From positions 1 to 64,000 of the forward strand of contig CAUJCX010000047.1 of assembly GCA_963169235.1 (NCBI GenBank): a stretch of DNA of 64,000 nt, in the 5' to 3' direction. The notes under the pieces are model-generated. The model had not been told where the DNA came from. It was given only the letters and a program-made list of their open reading frames with translations, and made no database searches. A program made the position numbers and the translations under genes. Of this stretch, positions 17,041 to 24,930 are shown one piece after another (position 1 is the stretch's first letter; each line of letters begins with the position of its first letter). This DNA comes from Actinomycetota bacterium. Its GTDB lineage: Bacteria > Actinomycetota > Thermoleophilia > Miltoncostaeales > Miltoncostaeaceae.

Positions 17041-18219
17041 ATGGCAGAGCACCTCTTCACGTCGGAATCGGTGACCGAGGGACACCCGGACAAGATCGCC
17101 GACCAGATCTCGGACGGCATCCTCGACGCCATCCTGGAGCAGGACCCGCAGGCGCGCGTGGCGTGCGAGACGCTCGTCACCACGGGTCAGGTGATGGTGG
17201 CCGGTGAGATCACCACCACCGCCCGCGTCGACTACCCGGACGTCGTGCGCGACACCATCCGCCGCATCGGCTACACCGCCAGCGACCAGGGCTTCGACGC
17301 CGCCACGTGCGGCGTGTCGATCGCGCTCGACCGCCAGAGCCCCGACATCGCCCAAGGCGTCGACGACGCGTTCGAGCACCGCGAGGAGGGCGCCGAGGAC
17401 AACCTCGACGCACAGGGTGCGGGCGACCAGGGGCTGATGTTCGGCTACGCGTCCGACGAGACGCCGCAGCTGATGCCGCTTCCCGTCACGCTGGCGCACC
17501 GCATCGCGGAGCGCCTGGCGGCGGTGCGCCACGACGACTCCCTGCCCGGCCTGCGCCCCGACGGCAAGAGCCAGGTGACCGTGCGGTACGACGGCACCCG
17601 GCCGGTGGCGGTGGACGCCGTGGTGGTCTCCACCCAGCACGCGGCCGACGTGGAGCAGGAGGCCCTGCGCGAGGCCGTCTCGGCCCAGGTCATCCGGCCC
17701 GTGCTCGAGGAGTTCGGCTTCTGGCGCGACGGCATCCGCGAGTACGTCAACCCCACCGGCATCTTCGTCATCGGCGGTCCCCAGGGCGACTGCGGCCTGA
17801 CGGGGCGCAAGATCATCGTCGACACATACGGCGGCATGGCCCGTCACGGCGGCGGCGCGTTCTCGGGCAAGGACCCGTCCAAGGTCGACCGCTCGGCCGC
17901 GTACGCGTGCCGCTGGGTGGCCAAGAACGTGGTGGCCGCCGGGTTCGCTCGGCGCTGCGAGGTGCAGGTGGCGTACGCCATCGGCGTGAGCCACCCGGTA
18001 TCCATCATGGTCGAGACGTTCGGCACCGAGACCCGCCCGGTGGAGGACATCGACCGGTGGGTGTCCGAGCAGTTCGACCTGCGGCCGGCCGCCATCCTCG
18101 AGCAGCTCGACCTGCGGCGCCCCATCTACTCGGCGACCGCGGCGTACGGCCACTTCGGCCGGGAACGGCCCGAGTTCACGTGGGAGAACGCCGACATCGG
18201 TCGCGCCCAGGCGGGCTGA
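17041..18219 (+). CDS. metK: S-adenosylmethionine synthetase
   Basis: A 392-residue enzyme that makes SAM from methionine and ATP. The sequence shows [17 protein letters not shown] with the catalytic His, [12 protein letters not shown] (methionine-binding loop region), [21 protein letters not shown] split over the central domain, and [19 protein letters not shown] with the phosphate-binding residues. The length is normal. It is followed after 3 bp by priA, probably in the same transcript. Confidence 0.97.
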   Translation: MAEHLFTSESVTEGHPDKIADQISDGILDAILEQDPQARVACETLVTTGQVMVAGEITTTARVDYPDVVRDTIRRIGYTASDQGFDAATCGVSIALDRQSPDIAQGVDDAFEHREEGAEDNLDAQGAGDQGLMFGYASDETPQLMPLPVTLAHRIAERLAAVRHDDSLPGLRPDGKSQVTVRYDGTRPVAVDAVVVSTQHAADVEQEALREAVSAQVIRPVLEEFGFWRDGIREYVNPTGIFVIGGPQGDCGLTGRKIIVDTYGGMARHGGGAFSGKDPSKVDRSAAYACRWVAKNVVAAGFARRCEVQVAYAIGVSHPVSIMVETFGTETRPVEDIDRWVSEQFDLRPAAILEQLDLRRPIYSATAAYGHFGRERPEFTWENADIGRAQAG

Positions 18220-18222
18220 CCC

Positions 18223-20448
18223 GTGGGTGAGGCGGGCGCCGGCGCGGACGCCGGTGCCTGCCAGGTACTGCTGCTGTCCGACGCGCGGGCGCTGGAGCGC
18301 CCGCTGGACTACCGGGTGCCGGCCGGCCTCGCCGTGCGGCGGGGGAGCCTGGTGGCGTGCCCGCTGGGGCCGCGGCGCCTGGTGGGCGTGGTGCTGGGCA
18401 CCGAGCCCGCGACGTACGAGGGGCGCGTGGTGGCGTTGGCGGGCGTGGTCGACTGCCCACCGGTTCCCGCCGAGCTCGTCGACCTGGCGCTGTGGACGGC
18501 GCGCTACTACGCGGCGCCGGTGAGCGCGTGCCTACGGCTGGTGCTGCCCCCGGGGGCGGAGGGGGCGCTGCGGCGCGACCGTGACGGCGCGTGGCGCCTG
18601 GCGCGGCCCGCGCGCGGCCCGGCCCCCCGCCTGGTGGCCCGCAGCGTTCCGGGCGCCGCCGCGGCGACGGGCCGGCGGGCCGACGTGGCCGCGGCCCTCA
18701 CCGCCGCGGGGGGCGCGCTGGCAGCCGCCGAGCTGGTGCGACGGGCGTCCACCACCATGGGCACTCTGCGCCGCATGGCCGACGCGGGCCACCTCACGCT
18801 CGGCCTCGAGGCACCGGACGGGAGCCCCGCGCCGCACGCCCTGGCGGGTGCCCACGCCCCGGTGGAGGCGCCGACGCTGACGGCCGACCAGGCGGCGGCG
18901 GCGCATCGCATCCGGGCGGCCATCGACGGCGGCGACCAGGCCCTGCTGCTGCACGGCGTCACGGGATCCGGCAAGACCGAGGTGTACCTCGACGCCATCG
19001 CCGATGCCCGCGCCCGCGGCAAGGGCACCATCGTGCTGGCGCCGGAGATCAGCCTGACGCCGCAGCTCCTGGCGCGGCTGCGGGCACGCCTGGGCGAGCG
19101 CGTCGCGCTGTGGCACTCGGCGATGTCGCCCGCCGAGCGGGCCGAGTCGTACGCGCGCCTGCGCTCGGGCGAGGCGGACGTGGTGGTGGGCGCCCGCAGC
19201 GCGGTGTTCGCCCCCGTGGCCGACGTGGGCCTGGTGATCGCCGACGAGGAGCACGACGGCTCGTACAAGCAGGACTCCTCACCCCGCTACGACGCCCGCC
19301 AGGTGGCGTACCGGCGCGCGCAGCAGGCGGGGGCGCTGGTCGTCTACGGCTCGGCGACGCCCCGGCCCGAGACGTGGCGCGCGCTTCCCCGCGTCTCGCT
19401 CCCGGCCCGCGTCGACGGCTCGTCGCCGCCGCGGGTGCGGGTGGTCGACATGCGCACGCAGCCGCCGGGGCCGGTCTCGCGGCCCCTGGCGCGCGCGCTG
19501 CGCGACGCCATGGGGCGGGGCGAGAAGGCCGTGCTGCTGCTCAACCGCCGCGGGTTCTCGCTGTCGGCGGTGTGCCGCGGCTGCGGCTGGGTGGCGGAGT
19601 GCCCCGACTGCGACGTCGCCCTGGTGCACCACCGCGACCCGCCCCGCCTGGTGTGCCACCACTGCGGGTTCGAGGCCGGCGTGCCCACCGTCTGCCCCGC
19701 GTGCGGGGCCGCCGAGATCCTGCGGGCCGGGGTGGGCACGGAGGGCCTGGACGAGGCCATCGCGCGCATCGTCCCGGACGCGCGCCGCGTGCGCCTCGAC
19801 GCGTCCAGCACCGCCTCGCGGGGGGCCGTCACCGCCCTCCTTGAGGACTTCTCCCGCCCAGGCGCGGCCGTGCTGCTGGGCACGCAGATGGTGGCGAAGG
19901 GGCACGACCTCCCCGACGTGACGGTGGCGGCCATCGTCGATGCCGACGCGGCCCTGGCCCGGGCGGACTTCCGCGCCGAGGAGCGCACGTTCGACCTGAT
20001 CGTGCAGACCGCCGGGCGCGCCGGACGCCGAGGCGAACCCGCGACGGTGATCGTGCAGGCGCTCGAGCCCGAGGCACGGGCGGTGCGCCTGGCGGCCGAC
20101 GCGGCCGTCGCCGAGTTCCTGGACGGCGAGCTCCGCCGTCGCGAGGAGCACCGCATGCCGCCGTTCTCGCACCTGGTGCGCCTGGTGGTGGAGGGGCCCG
20201 ACCGGACCTCGACGTTCGACGCCGCCGCGGGCCTGGCGGCCGACCTGGTCGCGCTCGGCGCGGAAGGCCTGGACGTGCTGGGGCCGGCCCCGATGCACCG
20301 CCTGCGCGGCCGCTGGCGGCGGGCCGTCACGCTGCGGGCCCCGCGGGCCGCGACGGCCGTGCGGCCCCTGGGTGCGCTACTGGCCGCCCGCGGGAAGGCG
20401 CTTGCCGACGCGGGCGTCCGCGTCGGCGTCGACGTCGACCCGCAGTAG
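18223..20448 (+). CDS. priA: Primosomal protein N' (replication restart helicase PriA)
   Basis: A 741-residue PriA with all helicase elements: Walker A GVTGSGKTE (about residue 243), DEEHDGSYKQDSSPRYDARQ (Walker B, about 340), the paired zinc-binding Cys cluster CRGCGWVAECPDC plus CHHCG and CPACG (about 450-500), and later motifs GTQMVAKGHDLPDV and QTAGRAGRR. It reloads the replisome at stalled forks. In Mycobacterium/Streptomyces-type actinobacteria PriA has lost the helicase motifs; here they are intact. The GTG start lies 3 bp after metK. The last 72 bp are shared with the convergent nth gene. Confidence 0.93.
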   Translation: MGEAGAGADAGACQVLLLSDARALERPLDYRVPAGLAVRRGSLVACPLGPRRLVGVVLGTEPATYEGRVVALAGVVDCPPVPAELVDLALWTARYYAAPVSACLRLVLPPGAEGALRRDRDGAWRLARPARGPAPRLVARSVPGAAAATGRRADVAAALTAAGGALAAAELVRRASTTMGTLRRMADAGHLTLGLEAPDGSPAPHALAGAHAPVEAPTLTADQAAAAHRIRAAIDGGDQALLLHGVTGSGKTEVYLDAIADARARGKGTIVLAPEISLTPQLLARLRARLGERVALWHSAMSPAERAESYARLRSGEADVVVGARSAVFAPVADVGLVIADEEHDGSYKQDSSPRYDARQVAYRRAQQAGALVVYGSATPRPETWRALPRVSLPARVDGSSPPRVRVVDMRTQPPGPVSRPLARALRDAMGRGEKAVLLLNRRGFSLSAVCRGCGWVAECPDCDVALVHHRDPPRLVCHHCGFEAGVPTVCPACGAAEILRAGVGTEGLDEAIARIVPDARRVRLDASSTASRGAVTALLEDFSRPGAAVLLGTQMVAKGHDLPDVTVAAIVDADAALARADFRAEERTFDLIVQTAGRAGRRGEPATVIVQALEPEARAVRLAADAAVAEFLDGELRRREEHRMPPFSHLVRLVVEGPDRTSTFDAAAGLAADLVALGAEGLDVLGPAPMHRLRGRWRRAVTLRAPRAATAVRPLGALLAARGKALADAGVRVGVDVDPQ

Positions 20449-21120
20449 CGGCGCGTCCACCCCGATGCGGGGGCAGAAGCCCACCATGGGGCACGCACCG
20501 CACTTCGGCGCGCGGGCGGTGCACGTGCGCCGGCCGTGGAAGATGAGGCGCAGCGACGTGTCGCTCCACAGCCGCCGCGGCCACAGGCGGCCCAGGTCGC
20601 GCTCCACCTTCACGGGGTCGGTCTCGGTGGTGAGCCCCAGGCGGCGGGCGACGCGCAACACGTGGGTGTCCACCGCGATGCCGGGGACGCCGAACCACTG
20701 GGCCAGCACCACGTTGGCCGTCTTGCGGCCCACGCCGGGCAGCAGCACCAGCTCGGCCATGCGCCCGGGCACGTCCCCGCCGTGGCGCTCCACCACCGCG
20801 GTGGCCATGCCGATGAGCGAGCGGGTCTTGGCCCGGAAGAAGCCGGTGCGGTGGATGATCTCCTCCACCTCGGCGGGGTCGGCGACGGCCATCGCGGTGG
20901 CATCGGGGTAGCGCGAGAACAGTGCCGGCGTGACGCGGTTCACCATCGCGTCGGTGCACTGGGCCGACAGGATGGTGGCCGCCAGCAGCTGGAACGCGCT
21001 GCCGTGGTCGAGCGGCACCCGGTAGGTGGGGAACTCCTCGGCCAGCACGTCGGCGACGGCCATCGCCCGCCCCTTGGGCGTGCGCGGACGGCGGTCCCGG
21101 GGTGACGCAGGGGTGCACAC
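20377..21120 (-). CDS. nth: Endonuclease III (DNA glycosylase/AP lyase)
   Basis: A 247-residue base-excision repair enzyme. LLAATILSAQCTD holds the early helix, ELVLLPGVGRKTANVVL is the helix-hairpin-helix with catalytic Lys, and VDTHVLRVARRLG includes the catalytic Asp. The [4Fe-4S] cluster C-x6-C-x2-C-x5-C is complete (CTARAPKCGACPMVGFC). GTG 21120 is preferred: it lies 6 nt after a TATCCT box, and the extra 19 residues match the usual N-terminal length; ATG 21063 is the alternative. After the cluster a 25-residue Asp/Val-rich tail is encoded mostly on the strand opposite the end of priA. Confidence 0.92.
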   Translation of the reverse strand: MCTPASPRDRRPRTPKGRAMAVADVLAEEFPTYRVPLDHGSAFQLLAATILSAQCTDAMVNRVTPALFSRYPDATAMAVADPAEVEEIIHRTGFFRAKTRSLIGMATAVVERHGGDVPGRMAELVLLPGVGRKTANVVLAQWFGVPGIAVDTHVLRVARRLGLTTETDPVKVERDLGRLWPRRLWSDTSLRLIFHGRRTCTARAPKCGACPMVGFCPRIGVDAPLLRVDVDADADARVGKRLPAGGQ

Positions 21121-21126
21121 GCACCC

Positions 21127-21132
21127 AGGATA
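21127..21132 (-). promoter_or_regulatory. -10 box for nth (leaderless)
   Basis: TATCCT on the minus strand ends 6 nt before GTG 21120. It is part of a divergent intergenic region with a second TATCCT facing the other way at 21179. Confidence 0.5.
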
Positions 21133-21178
21133 CGGCGGCGCCGACCGGGGCCGTCCGACCGCACCGCCCGCCGCCCGG

Positions 21179-21184
21179 TATCCT
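21179..21184 (+). promoter_or_regulatory. -10 box for the 21221 gene and def-fmt-rsmB
   Basis: TATCCT is followed by a leader of about 30 nt that carries AAGGAAG 7 nt before ATG 21221. This unit has an ordinary ribosome site, unlike the divergent nth. Confidence 0.45.
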
Positions 21185-21220
21185 GTGTTGTCCCGTTCCC
21201 ACCGCCAAGGAAGACCGCCG

Positions 21221-22060
21221 ATGCCCGTACCGCGCCTGTTCGACGTGCCGCCGCTGCCGCGCGAGCAGTGGATGCACGTCGTCGCCTCGCTGATCGGACT
21301 CACGCAGGCCGAGACGCGCGCCGCGTTCCTCGCCGAGCTGACGGGCGACGAGGTGGCCGGCGCCGCCGACGCGCAGGTGAGCGAGCGCCGTCCGCTGGTG
21401 GCCGGCGACCAGGCCCCCGTCGTCGCCGACGTGGTGGTGCGCTCCGGCAAGCAGTGGGGCATCGCGGTGCACGGGTGCCTGGGCTTCGACATCGACCGCG
21501 CGGCGATGTGGCAGGGCATCTACGACGCGCTGGCGGCGAACGTCGAGAACGCGATGCTGGTGGCGATCACGCCCGACCGCAAGCCGCCCGCCGACGTGGT
21601 GGCGGCGTCGGAGGGGCGCACCATCGTGCACCGCAGCTGGCAGCGCGTGCGCGACTGGGTGCAGGAGCGCCCGGAGCGCGGCGGCGTCACCGGCACCGAC
21701 GCGTTCCTCTTGCGCGAGGGCGACTACTTCCTGTCACCGCGCGTGGCCGAGCTGTACCGGCTCGAGAACCTCATCGTGCACGTCGACCCGGCCGCGCGCG
21801 GCTCGGTGATGTCGCTGTACATGGACCTCAACGACGTGTGCCCGCAGCCGACCATCCGCAACACGTCCGACACGGCGGGCGTCATCGAGTACCCCCGCGA
21901 CGGCACGCCGCTGGTGACGGTGGCGATGGGCGACGGGGGGCTGCCGCAGGTGACGGTGCCGGGTGGGGACGACCTGACGCTTGAGTCGCGCAACACGTAC
22001 GTCGGGGCGCGCTCGGGGCTGGTCGACCGTGCCCGTGCGGCGCTGCCGCCCCGGCGGTAG
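21221..22060 (+). CDS. Conserved-looking soluble protein of unknown function
   Basis: A 279-residue protein I do not recognise. It has no signal peptide or membrane segment. The region ADVVVRSGKQWGIAVHG, followed by a helix and LVAITPDRKPP, faintly resembles the D-x(n)-hExK core of PD-(D/E)xK nucleases, but the expected acidic/Lys pair is not in place, so no function is claimed. The C-terminal third is beta-rich with many Asp/Gly turns. ATG 21221 has AAGGAAG upstream. It ends 3 bp before def and is probably cotranscribed with def-fmt-rsmB. Confidence 0.65.
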   Translation: MPVPRLFDVPPLPREQWMHVVASLIGLTQAETRAAFLAELTGDEVAGAADAQVSERRPLVAGDQAPVVADVVVRSGKQWGIAVHGCLGFDIDRAAMWQGIYDALAANVENAMLVAITPDRKPPADVVAASEGRTIVHRSWQRVRDWVQERPERGGVTGTDAFLLREGDYFLSPRVAELYRLENLIVHVDPAARGSVMSLYMDLNDVCPQPTIRNTSDTAGVIEYPRDGTPLVTVAMGDGGLPQVTVPGGDDLTLESRNTYVGARSGLVDRARAALPPRR

Positions 22061-22063
22061 CGG

Positions 22064-22606
22064 GTGTCGTCGCGCGCCTTCGATGACGAGGAGCTCGAGC
22101 GCCGGCGCCTGGCCGCGCTGGGCTCCATCCGCCAGTTCGGGGACCCCGTGCTGCGCACGCCCGCCCGCGAGGTGACCGAGTTCGACGACGAGCTCGCCGC
22201 CGAGGTGCAGTGGATGGCGCAGATCATGGTGGACGCCCGCGGCGTGGGGCTGGCCGCCCCGCAGGTGGGCGCCCTGCGGCGCGTGCTGGTGTACCGCGTG
22301 GCCGAGGAGGGGCCCACCCGGGTGCTGGTGAACCCCCGGGTCACGCGGGCGTCCGACGAGACCGAGACCGACCAGGAGGGGTGCCTGTCCATCGGCGAGG
22401 TGCTGATGGACGTGCCGCGCGCGGTGTCCATCACGGTCGAGGCCAAGGACGTCGACGGCACGCCGCTGACGCTTGAGGCCGACGACTACGAGGCCCGGGT
22501 CATCCAGCACGAGATGGACCACCTGGACGGCATCCTGATCCTCGACCGCACGTCCAAGGACCAGCGCCGGGCTGCCCTGCGCGAGCTGCGGGCCGAGGCG
22601 ACGTGA
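22064..22606 (+). CDS. def: Peptide deformylase
   Basis: A 180-residue metalloenzyme that removes the formyl group from nascent proteins. All three family motifs are present: GVGLAAPQVG, EGCLS (metal Cys) and QHEMDHLDG (HExxH). The first ~20 residues (SSRAFDDEELERRR) are an acidic/basic extension. A GTG start is used. Neighbour fmt adds the formyl group to initiator tRNA, the standard paired arrangement; the two overlap by 4 bp. Confidence 0.95.
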   Translation: MSSRAFDDEELERRRLAALGSIRQFGDPVLRTPAREVTEFDDELAAEVQWMAQIMVDARGVGLAAPQVGALRRVLVYRVAEEGPTRVLVNPRVTRASDETETDQEGCLSIGEVLMDVPRAVSITVEAKDVDGTPLTLEADDYEARVIQHEMDHLDGILILDRTSKDQRRAALRELRAEAT

Positions 22607-23511
22607 GGATCGCGTTCGCCGGCACCCCGGCCCCCGCCGCCGACATCCTGGGGCAACTCGCCGACGGGCACCACGACGTGGCCCTGGTGCTGACGCAGCC
22701 CGCGAAGCCGCGGGGGCGCCATGGCACGCCGACCCCGACGCCGGTGGCCGAGGCCGCGACCGCGCGGGGCATCGAGTGCCTGCCGGTGGCCTCCATCAAC
22801 GCCGACGACGTGCTGGCCCGGCTGCGCGACGCCGACGTCGGCGCGCTGTGCGTGGTCGCGTTCGGCCAGATCCTGCGCGCCCCGGTGCTGGACGGCTGGC
22901 CCTGCATCAACGTGCATTTCTCGATCCTGCCCGCGTACCGCGGCGCCGCTCCCGTCGAGCGGGCGCTGATGGACGGGGTGGCCGAGACCGGGGTCACCAT
23001 CATGCGCATGGACCCGGGCCTCGACACCGGGCCGATCGAGCGCATCGTCACCACGCCGGTGAGCGCCGACGACGACGCGGGCAGCGTGATGGAGCGGCTG
23101 TGCGCGCTGGCCGGGCCCGCGCTCGAAGATACGTTCGACCGCATCGCGGACGGGACGTTCGCGGTGACGCCCCAGCCCGAGGACGGCATCAGCCACGCCG
23201 CCAAGATCCTCGCCGACGACCGCCTCCTCGACGCCTCCGCGCCCGCGGCCGCGGTGGTCGACCGCATCCGGGCGCTGTCGCCCCACATCGGCGTGCAGTG
23301 CCGCATCGGGGGCGAGCCGTTCAAGCTCTGGCGGGCGCGCGTCGTGGACGATGCCGCTCCGCGTGGCCTGTCCGTGGTGGACGGACGCCTGCTCCTGGGC
23401 TGCGGCGAGGGCACGGCCGAGCTGCTGGTGCTGCAACCTCCCGGCAAGGGACGCATGGCGGCCGCCGACTTCCTGCGCGGCTGGCGCGGTGGGCTGGAGC
23501 TCGACGGATGA
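22603..23511 (+). CDS. fmt: Methionyl-tRNA formyltransferase
   Basis: A 302-residue enzyme that formylates Met-tRNAi using 10-formyltetrahydrofolate. It opens with FAGTPAPAADIL. The catalytic stretch INVHFSILPAYRGAAPVERAL matches the family NxHxSLLPxYRGAAP with His; an Asp is found in the later MDPGLDTGPI, and a C-terminal OB-like tRNA-binding domain follows. Ser-Ile-Leu-Pro replaces the more common Ser-Leu-Leu-Pro. It overlaps def (GTGA) and rsmB (ATGA). Confidence 0.94.
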   Translation: MRIAFAGTPAPAADILGQLADGHHDVALVLTQPAKPRGRHGTPTPTPVAEAATARGIECLPVASINADDVLARLRDADVGALCVVAFGQILRAPVLDGWPCINVHFSILPAYRGAAPVERALMDGVAETGVTIMRMDPGLDTGPIERIVTTPVSADDDAGSVMERLCALAGPALEDTFDRIADGTFAVTPQPEDGISHAAKILADDRLLDASAPAAAVVDRIRALSPHIGVQCRIGGEPFKLWRARVVDDAAPRGLSVVDGRLLLGCGEGTAELLVLQPPGKGRMAAADFLRGWRGGLELDG

Positions 23512-24854
23512 GCCGGCCGCGGCGGCAATCCGGCCGCCCCGGCACCGACGCGAGCCCCGAGCGCCTCACGGCCCTGCGGGTGCTGCGGCGGGTCGAGGAG
23601 GGGGCGTACGCCGACCGGGCGTTCGCGGCGCAGGCGCGCCGGGACGGCCTGGCGTCGCGTCAGCGCGGCCCCGCCATGCGCCTGGCGTACGGCACGGTGC
23701 AGCGGCGCCGCACGTGTGACTGGATCGTCGACGCGCACCTCGACCGGCCCGAGCGCGTCGAGCCCGCGGTGCGCGACGTGTTGCGCCTGGGGGCGTACGA
23801 GCTGGTGTGGAGCGACGGCGTGCCCGCGTCGGCCGCCGTCGACCAGGCGGTCAGGCTCGCCCGGGCCGTGCCCGGCGACCCCCGCCGCGCCTCGGCGCGC
23901 GCGGGCCTCGTCAACGCGGTGCTGCGCAAGGTCGCCGGCGACGTCGACGCGCTCCGCCGACGCCTCGACGATCCGGCGACGCCGGCCGGGGTGCGGTTCT
24001 CGTTCCCCGATTGGATGGTCGACGCGCTGGTGCGCGATCTCGGGCCCGAGGACGCCCACGGGCTGATGGCGGCGGCCAACGAGCCGGCCGAGTCGGCCCT
24101 GCGCGTCAACACCCTGCGCGGGCCGCGCGTCACCGTCACCGACCGCCTGGGCGTGCCGTGGCACGGCGACCCGCTGCTGCCCGAGGCGGTCGTGCTGGAG
24201 GGGGCCCTGGCGTTCGAGGACACCGCGGCGTGGGAGCGGGGGCGGGCCATGCCCCAGAGCCGTGCGTCCATGCTGCCCGCCCACGCGCTCGATCCGCGTC
24301 CCCGTGAGCGCGTGCTCGACCTGTGCGCGGCACCGGGGGCCAAGGCCACCCACATCGCCGCCCTGGCCCGCAACGACGTGACCCTGGTGTGCGTCGAGCA
24401 GCACGCGTCGCGCGCCGATGCGCTGCGCAACCTCGCCCGCCGGATGGGCGCGCGGCTCGACGTGCGCGTCGGCGACGGCCGCACGGTCGACCTGGAGGGT
24501 GGCTTCGACGCCGTGCTGGTGGACGCGCCGTGCTCCGGCCTGGGCGTGCTGTCGTCGCGCCCGGACGCGCGCTGGCGGCGCGATCCCGAGACGCCGGCCG
24601 TGCTGGCGCAGCTGCAGTCGCAGCTGGTGGCCCGCGCGCTCGAGCTGGTGCGGCCCGGAGGGCGCGTCGTGTACTCCACCTGCACCGTGCTGGCCGCCGA
24701 GAACGAGGATGTGGTGCGGGCGGCGGGCGGCACGCTGGACGATCTGACCACCCGGTTCCCGGGCCTCGGGCACCCCCGCCTGCCGGGCGCGCTTCTGACG
24801 CTTCCGCACCTGCACGGCACCGACGGGTTCTTCGTCGCGCGCATCCTGCGCTGA
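23508..24854 (+). CDS. rsmB: 16S rRNA m5C967 methyltransferase RsmB
   Basis: A 448-residue RNA methyltransferase with an N-terminal NusB-like helical domain (about residues 18-140: ALRVLRRVEEGAYADRAF to GLVNAVLRK). The catalytic Rossmann domain carries LCAAPGAKATHIA, VDAPCSGLG (Cys/Asp motif IV) and YSTCTV (motif VI catalytic Cys). It uses SAM to methylate a cytosine in 16S rRNA. The def-fmt-rsmB order is widely conserved. The start overlaps fmt. Confidence 0.93.
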   Translation: MSRPRRQSGRPGTDASPERLTALRVLRRVEEGAYADRAFAAQARRDGLASRQRGPAMRLAYGTVQRRRTCDWIVDAHLDRPERVEPAVRDVLRLGAYELVWSDGVPASAAVDQAVRLARAVPGDPRRASARAGLVNAVLRKVAGDVDALRRRLDDPATPAGVRFSFPDWMVDALVRDLGPEDAHGLMAAANEPAESALRVNTLRGPRVTVTDRLGVPWHGDPLLPEAVVLEGALAFEDTAAWERGRAMPQSRASMLPAHALDPRPRERVLDLCAAPGAKATHIAALARNDVTLVCVEQHASRADALRNLARRMGARLDVRVGDGRTVDLEGGFDAVLVDAPCSGLGVLSSRPDARWRRDPETPAVLAQLQSQLVARALELVRPGGRVVYSTCTVLAAENEDVVRAAGGTLDDLTTRFPGLGHPRLPGALLTLPHLHGTDGFFVARILR

Positions 24855-24892
24855 TTCGTCGGCGCGGCGTGTCGCGGGTGTCGCAAGGAAGG

Positions 24893-24922
24893 TTGACCGT
24901 GGGGCACCCCAGCGTGCAGGAT
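24893..24922 (+). promoter_or_regulatory. Promoter of the secreted Fn3-like protein gene
   Basis: A TTGACC -35 (24893-24898), an 18-bp spacer and a CAGGAT -10 (24917-24922) lie 8 nt before GTG 24931 and 11 nt before ATG 24934. This is one of few sites in the window with a near-consensus -35. Confidence 0.5.
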
Positions 24923-24930
24923 CGGGTGAC

